Assembly: GCA_964450385.1 (NCBI GenBank)
Contig: CAYVEC010000009.1
Location: forward strand, 1-64,000
From: JAKLFA01 sp964450385
GTDB taxonomy: Bacteria > Omnitrophota > Gorgyraeia > Zapsychrales > JANLHA01
DNA: 64,000 nucleotides
Reading direction: 5' to 3'
The notes under the pieces are model-generated. The model was given only the letters and a program-made list of their open reading frames with translations, made no database searches and was not told the DNA's origin. The position numbers and the translations under genes are program-made. Each line of letters starts with the position of its first letter. Positions within the stretch are counted from its first letter, which is position 1. This document shows positions 58,756 through 64,000 of this stretch, piece by piece.

Positions 58756-59322
58756 ATGAAATTATATGAAAAAATCCGAAAGGTCCGCGAGGATCTCGGG
58801 CTTACCCTCCAGGATGTCTATGACCGAGGGGTGGCGGTTTTTGGCGCCGACAAGGCGATCAGCTACCGAACCCTGCAGCGAATCGAACAGGGACAGCTCG
58901 CCAAGTTTTCCTCAGTCCTCAAGATCTGCTGCGCCCTGGGCGTGACCCTGGAAGAGCTCATCCGCGATACCGAGCTCCAGGACCGCATGCTCATCCGTCA
59001 GGATGAACGGGTCGATGAGTACACCTATAACGACCAGGTCCGGGCCAGCATTACAAGCAGTCCGAACCGGAGCTTCCTTGCCCTCGAAATGACCCTGGAC
59101 CCGGGCGGGTCAACGGGCCTGGAGCAGAGCCCCAAAAACAAGCCTTTTGAAAAATGGGTCTACGTGGTGGAGGGCGAGCTCACCTGCCGGATCGGCGATG
59201 AGTGTTTTGTCCTCACAAAAAAAGATGCGGTGTCCTTCGACAGCAGCATCCCGCACCGCCTCGAGAACGCCTCGCCCAAAAAGTGCGTCTGCGTCCTCAT
59301 TCAAAATCCCAAACATTTTTAA
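58756..59322 (+). CDS. XRE-type regulator with C-terminal cupin sensor domain
   Basis: Protein of 188 residues. The helix-turn-helix (residues ~3-70: KIRKVREDLGLTLQDVYDRG, ISYRTLQRIEQGQLAKFSSVLKICCALGV) is followed by a cupin barrel (FLALEMTLDPGGSTG, KWVYVVEGELTCRIGDECFVLTKKDAVSFDSSIPHRLEN) that likely binds a small ligand. This architecture is common in regulators of amino-acid, polyamine or lipid genes. The ATG at 58756 is six bases after AAGGGG. It converges with the two-receiver gene (4-base overlap of the stops). Confidence 0.88.
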   Translation: MKLYEKIRKVREDLGLTLQDVYDRGVAVFGADKAISYRTLQRIEQGQLAKFSSVLKICCALGVTLEELIRDTELQDRMLIRQDERVDEYTYNDQVRASITSSPNRSFLALEMTLDPGGSTGLEQSPKNKPFEKWVYVVEGELTCRIGDECFVLTKKDAVSFDSSIPHRLENASPKKCVCVLIQNPKHF

Positions 59323-60101
59323 CCGCGCCCGGCACGGGGCGCCTTGTATTTTCCGATACTAATGAGAACGGCCTTGAGCTTTTCATTCAACGCGGCAAGG
59401 GAGACGGGTTTTTCAAGATAATCCGCGGCGCCCATGGCCACCGCCTGGCTCACGACCTCGGCGCTCGTCCACGCGCTGATCACCACGATCCGTGAAAGAG
59501 GGCTGATCCGGCGCATCTCGCGGATCACCTCCATCCCGCCGAGCCCCGGCATCTTAATATCAAGGAGGATCACATCCGGCGGGCAGTCGCGAGCGCTCAC
59601 GAGGGCCGTCTCGCCGTCAGAGGCCTGATTGAGCACGCACTCATAGCGCGGCGAAATGAATTCTTGGACCGTGGACCGAAAGGCCGCATCGTCATCCACA
59701 ATGAGGATCACCGGCATCTCGCCCCTGCCGCCTTGGTTCAACAAAGCCCCGATCTTCTCAACAACGACATCGCGAAGGTAATTCCGGCTGAAAGGCTTCC
59801 GGATCCATTCATCCGCCCCGGCGAGCGCCGACGACGACCGCGCCGCCTCTTCCGATTCGGCCGTGATCATGATAACGACCGCCCCCAGATCTCCCGCCTT
59901 GATCCGTCGGATGAGATCGATCCCGTCACCGTCGGGCATCGCGCGATCGACAAAAATGATCCGCGGACGCTCCTCCCCTGCCATCCTGAGCGCGCTCTCG
60001 GCATCCTCGGCGGTCAACACCGAAAAACCGATATACGTGAACGTAGTTCGGATCGCGTCACACACGCCCGATTCCCGGCCGACGACCAAAATCTTGATCA
60101 T
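59319..60101 (-). CDS. Two-receiver (REC-REC) response regulator without output domain
   Basis: Protein of 260 residues made of two receiver domains. REC1 (1-122) has the phospho-acceptor D52 (IIFVDRAMPDGDG), T80 and K102, but its acidic pocket is reduced (ILVVGRESGV instead of a DD/ED pair). REC2 (130-248) is complete: DDD 136-138, D181 (VILLDIKMPGLGG), S209, K231 (LEKPVS). A basic tail (KYKAPRAGRG) follows. It probably passes a signal by protein contact or phosphorelay. It lies 41 bases downstream of hydA on the same strand, so it may be co-expressed with the hydrogenase. GAGGGGGTT precedes the start. Confidence 0.87.
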   Translation of the reverse strand: MIKILVVGRESGVCDAIRTTFTYIGFSVLTAEDAESALRMAGEERPRIIFVDRAMPDGDGIDLIRRIKAGDLGAVVIMITAESEEAARSSSALAGADEWIRKPFSRNYLRDVVVEKIGALLNQGGRGEMPVILIVDDDAAFRSTVQEFISPRYECVLNQASDGETALVSARDCPPDVILLDIKMPGLGGMEVIREMRRISPLSRIVVISAWTSAEVVSQAVAMGAADYLEKPVSLAALNEKLKAVLISIGKYKAPRAGRG

Positions 60102-60142
60102 CTCACAACCCCCTCATCCCTAGCCCATCCACATCCCATCGC

Positions 60143-61930
60143 TCACGTACCCGGTGTATCGTTCTGCCGATCATGGTACTTCGTGTGAAGAAGATGATGG
60201 CTTTTCGGCCCGCACGGGCCTTCGGTCAAGAACTCGTCATAGAGTTTCTTGATCGAGGGATTCTCATGCGACTTGCGGATCGCCTTGCCTTCGTCTTCCT
60301 TATAAATGGCATTGATCCTGGCCTCGCGCACCGAATCATCCGTGAACCTCGGCTGACCTCCGCCGCCGATACATCCGCCGGGGCAGGTCATGACCTCGAC
60401 AAAATGATACGACGCCTCCCCGGCCTTGATGCGGTCAAGCAGGGCCGCCGCGTTTGAAAGGCTATGCGCGACCGCCACCCGCATCTCAACGCCTTCCAAA
60501 AACGACCAGGCCGGTAACGCCCCTTCGATCTTCAGACTCGCCTCTTTCATCCCCTTCAGCCCAGCGAGAGGACGCACATGGAGATTCTCCATCGGCAGCG
60601 GCCGGCCCGTGACGATTTCATAAACGGTACGGATCGCAGCCTCCATGACCCCACCGGTATTAGCAAAGATATCCGCCGCCCCGGATGAACGCCCCAAGGG
60701 ATCGTCCATGGTCCCGTCGGGAAGACGCTCAAAATTGATCCCAGCGGCCTGGATCATCCGCCCGAGCTCGCGGGTCGTAAGGACATAATCCACATCCCGG
60801 AATCCGCTGCTCGTCATTTCCGGCCGCGCCGCCTCAAACTTTTTAGCGGTGCACGGCATGACCGAGACCACGACCATACGCGCGGGATCGATCCCCTTTT
60901 GCTGCGCGTAAAACGTCTTGGCAAGGGCACCGAACATCTGCTGCGGCGACTTGCACGACGAGAGGTTCGGAAGGAATTCCGGATAAAAATGCTCGGTGAA
61001 TTTAATCCACCCCGGCGAACAGCTTGACAACTGTGGCAGGGCCACCGGCTGATGATCGACCAGCGCGCGCTTGAGACGAAGCAGGAGCTCCGTTCCCTCC
61101 TCAAGGATGGTGAGGTCCGCGGTGAAATTCGTATCAAAAACCGCGTCAAATCCCATCTGCCTGAGGGCCGTGACCATCTTGCCGGTCACGAGGGTGCCCG
61201 GCGGCAGTCCAAAACACTCCCCCAGGGCCGCGCGGATCGCCGGCGCCGTCTGCACAACAACGAATTTTTCCGGGTCGTCAAGCGCGGCGAGGACCTGCTT
61301 CTCATGGCTGCGCTCGATGATCGCGCCCACCGGACAAACCGCGGCGCACTGCCCGCACTGGACACACGCGACCTCATCAAGTCCTAGCGCAAAGGCCGGA
61401 CCGATCACGGTATCATACCCGCGGTTCTGAGGAAAGAGAACCCCGACGCGCTGAACCTCATTGCAAACAGTGACGCACCGCCGGCATTTAATACATTTTC
61501 CCGAATCCCGCACCAGGGCCGGAGACGAATCATCGACGATCCGCTCAGGCCGCTCACCCCCATACCGCGGCTCACGGATCCCAAGCTCATTCGCCAAGGC
61601 CTTGAGTTCGCAGTCTTCACTACGGTCGCAGTATTGACAATCGCCCTCATGCTCGCTCAGAAGCATCTCAACGACCATGGTCCGCGCGTCGCGCACCCGC
61701 TTGCTGTTGGTGTGGATGACCATCCCTTCGCTCACCGGGGTCGAACACGAGGCCGCCAAATTCCGCCCGCCCTCAACCTCAACAACACAGACCCGGCACG
61801 CCCCAAGCGGAGGCTTCCCCTGCAAAAAACAGAGCGTCGGAATCTCGATACCGACCTGCCGGGCTGCGTCCAGGATCATCGTTCCAGGAGGGACCTCAAC
61901 CGTCTGCTGATTGATGATTACCTTGGTCAT
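60143..61930 (-). CDS. hydA: NAD-linked [FeFe]-hydrogenase catalytic subunit (HydA/HndD type)
   Basis: Catalytic subunit (595 residues) producing or using H2. N-terminal NuoG-like [2Fe-2S] (C34, C45, C48, C62), a His-Cys cluster (H94, C98, C101, C107), two [4Fe-4S] sites (C146/149/152/156 and C189/192/195/199), then the H-cluster domain with L2 MPCTAKKFEA (C360) and L3 EVMTCPGGCIGGGGQP (C516, C520). L1 reads SSCSPGW (302-308), not TSCCPxW. Such variation is, as I recall, seen in multimeric NAD(P)-dependent enzymes. ATGA overlap with the NuoF-GltD gene upstream; SD GGGGGAG. No maturase (hydEFG) is in the window. Confidence 0.95.
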   Translation of the reverse strand: MTKVIINQQTVEVPPGTMILDAARQVGIEIPTLCFLQGKPPLGACRVCVVEVEGGRNLAASCSTPVSEGMVIHTNSKRVRDARTMVVEMLLSEHEGDCQYCDRSEDCELKALANELGIREPRYGGERPERIVDDSSPALVRDSGKCIKCRRCVTVCNEVQRVGVLFPQNRGYDTVIGPAFALGLDEVACVQCGQCAAVCPVGAIIERSHEKQVLAALDDPEKFVVVQTAPAIRAALGECFGLPPGTLVTGKMVTALRQMGFDAVFDTNFTADLTILEEGTELLLRLKRALVDHQPVALPQLSSCSPGWIKFTEHFYPEFLPNLSSCKSPQQMFGALAKTFYAQQKGIDPARMVVVSVMPCTAKKFEAARPEMTSSGFRDVDYVLTTRELGRMIQAAGINFERLPDGTMDDPLGRSSGAADIFANTGGVMEAAIRTVYEIVTGRPLPMENLHVRPLAGLKGMKEASLKIEGALPAWSFLEGVEMRVAVAHSLSNAAALLDRIKAGEASYHFVEVMTCPGGCIGGGGQPRFTDDSVREARINAIYKEDEGKAIRKSHENPSIKKLYDEFLTEGPCGPKSHHLLHTKYHDRQNDTPGT

Positions 61931-64000
61931 GATTCATCTCCCCCTTTCGCAGACGGGCACTTGCCGTAATCGCACCGCAGGCACCGCCGGGCCTGACGCC
62001 GGGCCACGGCCTCATTCCAAGACTGTTCGACCTCATCAAAATTGTGGCGGCGCCGGCCAACGTCCAAGAGCTGCATCTTTTCGCGCGGATATGGAACCGG
62101 GTCCGCGTCAGGGTCAAAATCCGTTTTGACCTCCTGTGCCTCCCGCCAAAAGGCGTGTTCCGCACCGGTAAAATACCGGTCGATCCCGACCGCGGCGCGT
62201 TCCCCCGAGGCGATCGCCATCACGACCGACGACGGCCCCATCATCGCGTCCCCTCCGGCAAAGACCCCTTCGATCGAGGTCTGACCGTAGACCGGATCGG
62301 CCTCGATAAACTTTCGGGAGGAAAGACGGATATCCGTTCCTCGGCTCAGGGTCTCCGTCCGGATCGCCTGCCCGATCGCGATGATCACCTGATCCACCGG
62401 AACATCGATCATGTCTTCCGGATTCGCCGTCGGACGGCGGCGCCCGGTCTGGTCAAAATCCCCAAGCCGCATCCGGACACAACGGAGATTCGAGACCCGG
62501 CCCTCAGCGTCTTTTTGAATCTCAACGGGATGGGTGAGCGGCTGGATCCGAACCCCTTCATGGACCGCCTCCTCCACCTCCTCGGCATAGGCCGGCATCT
62601 CATTCTGGCTCCGTCGGTACATCACCGTCACCTCTTCGGCCCCGAGCCGCAAGGCGCTGCGCGCGGCATCAATGGCAGCATTCCCTCCGCCGATGACCAC
62701 AACGCGGCGGCCCACCGGAACAGACCCGCGGATATTATACGTGCGTAAAAATTCCAAGGCATCAACAACGCCCTGGGCATCCTCCCCGTCAACACCAAGG
62801 CGCGTGCTCTCCGGAGCCCCGACACCGATAAAGACCGCCTCATAACCCTGGGCCTTCAGGTCCTCGATCGTAAAATCCCGCCCGAGGGCCTTGCCGGTCT
62901 CGATATCAACGCCAAGCCGCTCGATCATCCGGATCTCGCGCGCCAAAGTTTCGCGCGGCAGACGGTAGGCCGGAATCGTCTGAACGAGCATCCCGCCGGG
63001 CCGAGACTCCTTCTCAAAGACCTTGGGCCGATACCCAAGCCGCGCCAAAAAATACGCGCATGCGAGCCCGGCCGGACCCGCGCCCACGATCGCGATCCGC
63101 CGCCCCGCGTTCTTTTCGTCCTGACGGACCTCGGGAAGCTGGACCACGACCTCCTGGTCCACCATGAACCGTTTGACCCCGCGGATCGAGACCGCAGCAT
63201 CCAGGGTCGCCCGACGGCATTTATCCTCACAGGTATGAAAACAGACACGCGCGCAGACAGCAGCAAAGGGATTCCGCTCACGATGGAGCTTGAGGGCCTC
63301 GGCGTAGCGCTGTTCTCCGGTGAGCCCGACGAATCCCGGGACATCAACCCCTGCCGGACAGGCGCTCTGACACGGCGCGCGGACGAGGTCCGGACACACC
63401 CCGGCCTCGCAATGCTTGTCCCGGATATGCTGTTCGTATTCTTTCAAAAAATACCGCAGCGTGGACCGGACAGGGTTCGCGGAGGTATAGCCGAGCCCGC
63501 AGAGCGAGGCATCCTTGATCTGCATCCCGAGCTGGAACAGGCGTTCAATGTCCTCCGGCTCCCCCTTGTCCTGACAGATCTTCTCCAAGATCTCAAGCAT
63601 CCGCTTCGACCCGACGCGGCACGGCACGCATTTGCCGCACGACTCCTCCTGAACAAACTCCAGAAAGAACCGCGCCACGTCGACCATGCAGGCATCATCG
63701 TCAATCACAATGAGTCCACCCGAGCCCATGATCGCGCCGAGCTCAACCAGGGTGTCATAATCAAGCGGGACGTTGAGGTGCTCGCGAGGAATGCACCCCC
63801 CCGACGGGCCTCCGATCTGGGCCGCCTTGAAGGATTTACCGTTTTTAACGCCTCCGCCGATATCAAAAACAAGCTCGCCAAGCGGCGTCCCGATCGGGAC
63901 CTCAACAAGCCCAGAATTATTCACCGCACCGGCGAGGGCAAAGACCTTGGTCCCTTTACTTTTCTCACTCCCCATCAAGGCGTACCATTCAGGCCCGTTC
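61927..64000 (-). CDS. hydB: Hydrogenase NADH-dehydrogenase-like subunit (NuoF/HydB) fused to a GltD-like flavoprotein; 5' end missing
   Basis: Partial gene: the frame runs to the window edge (NGPEWYALMGSEKSKGTKVFAL) without a start. The first part is the C-terminal portion of a NuoF/HydB subunit: VNNSGLVEVPIGTPLGELVFDIGGG, Fe-S site ESCGKCVPCRVGSKRM. The fused second part is a glutamate-synthase-small-chain-like NAD(P)H flavoprotein with Fe-S Cys (CQSACPAGVDVPG, CARVCFHTCEDKCRR), FAD site AIVGAGPAGLACAYFLA and NAD(P) site VVVIGGGNAAIDAARSAL. It ends with a Cys pair (CLRCDYGKC). ATGA overlap with hydA. Likely passes electrons between NAD(P)H and the hydrogenase, perhaps bifurcating. Confidence 0.92.
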   Translation of the reverse strand, partial: NGPEWYALMGSEKSKGTKVFALAGAVNNSGLVEVPIGTPLGELVFDIGGGVKNGKSFKAAQIGGPSGGCIPREHLNVPLDYDTLVELGAIMGSGGLIVIDDDACMVDVARFFLEFVQEESCGKCVPCRVGSKRMLEILEKICQDKGEPEDIERLFQLGMQIKDASLCGLGYTSANPVRSTLRYFLKEYEQHIRDKHCEAGVCPDLVRAPCQSACPAGVDVPGFVGLTGEQRYAEALKLHRERNPFAAVCARVCFHTCEDKCRRATLDAAVSIRGVKRFMVDQEVVVQLPEVRQDEKNAGRRIAIVGAGPAGLACAYFLARLGYRPKVFEKESRPGGMLVQTIPAYRLPRETLAREIRMIERLGVDIETGKALGRDFTIEDLKAQGYEAVFIGVGAPESTRLGVDGEDAQGVVDALEFLRTYNIRGSVPVGRRVVVIGGGNAAIDAARSALRLGAEEVTVMYRRSQNEMPAYAEEVEEAVHEGVRIQPLTHPVEIQKDAEGRVSNLRCVRMRLGDFDQTGRRRPTANPEDMIDVPVDQVIIAIGQAIRTETLSRGTDIRLSSRKFIEADPVYGQTSIEGVFAGGDAMMGPSSVVMAIASGERAAVGIDRYFTGAEHAFWREAQEVKTDFDPDADPVPYPREKMQLLDVGRRRHNFDEVEQSWNEAVARRQARRCLRCDYGKCPSAKGGDES

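Noticed and set aside
1..64000. CRISPR arrays, transposases, prophage genes, tRNA or rRNA genes
   Set aside because: No regularly spaced repeats, no mobile-element protein motifs, and no tRNA cloverleaf or rRNA sequence was recognised in the gaps.

Overview
The window is a gene-dense piece of chromosome from a Gram-negative, probably strictly anaerobic or fermentative, moderately GC-rich bacterium. An outer membrane is implied by LptE, a BamD-like protein and an Omp85-type beta-barrel. An [FeFe]-hydrogenase module with an NADH-binding partner implies hydrogen metabolism. The mixture (bTHX ribosomal protein, stand-alone tRNA-binding protein, ComEC without its hydrolase domain, TMTC-like glycosyltransferases, PilT/PilZ proteins) fits uncultured lineages of the Omnitrophota/PVC neighbourhood. 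That is an inference from gene content; no rRNA is present to prove it. No CRISPR array, phage, insertion sequence or tRNA gene was recognised.

Layout. 1-6406 (minus): prfB with its +1 recoding site, a CPA1 K+/H+ antiporter, a PilT-family ATPase, an Ogt-type methyltransferase, a short UvrC and murJ. rpsT is divergent from murJ, and its -35 box covers the murJ start codon. 6724-14145 (minus): holA, lptE, bamD, comEC, comEA, leuS and a proofreading-type exonuclease. 14297-17264 (plus): thiamine thiazole genes thiS-thiG-thiH, a small membrane protein, thiF. 17221-21051 (minus): TVP38-type membrane protein, cysK, mnmG, a small membrane protein. 21146-31174 (minus): a carbohydrate locus with LacI regulator, coiled-coil protein, lipoprotein, a tandem-repeat secreted protein, a membrane-anchored glycoside hydrolase and an ABC sugar importer (two permeases and a binding protein, no ATPase). 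31359-33232: two PilZ proteins, divergent from two small membrane proteins. 33244-41536 (minus): mnmE, folC, purH, rpsU, nth, nnrE, era, a PQ-loop protein, a PfkB kinase.

41639-52142 (minus): two YjbQ proteins, a TMTC-like glycosyltransferase, an M1 peptidase fused to an outer-membrane barrel, a TPR protein, an aminotransferase with an Lrp-type regulator, a coiled-coil exported protein, a YkgJ-DUF2156 fusion and a tRNA-binding protein. 52256-53842 (plus) is an AT-rich GT-C type membrane protein. 53863-58404 (minus) holds a lipoprotein, bTHX, trpB2, two nitroreductase-family proteins, a frameshifted small membrane gene and a response regulator. 58405-58755 is AT-rich and carries three copies of a 14-base motif upstream of an XRE-cupin regulator. 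59319-64000 (minus) is a two-receiver protein and the hydrogenase genes hydA and a NuoF-GltD fusion that runs off the window.

Main points for follow-up: a ~125-residue secreted helical module found four times in two adjacent genes of the carbohydrate locus; the M1-barrel and NuoF-GltD fusions; the putative operator cluster at 58552-58683; several promoters placed so that the start codon is at or near +1 (leaderless mRNA); and a PilT-family ATPase with Asn in place of the Walker B Glu.
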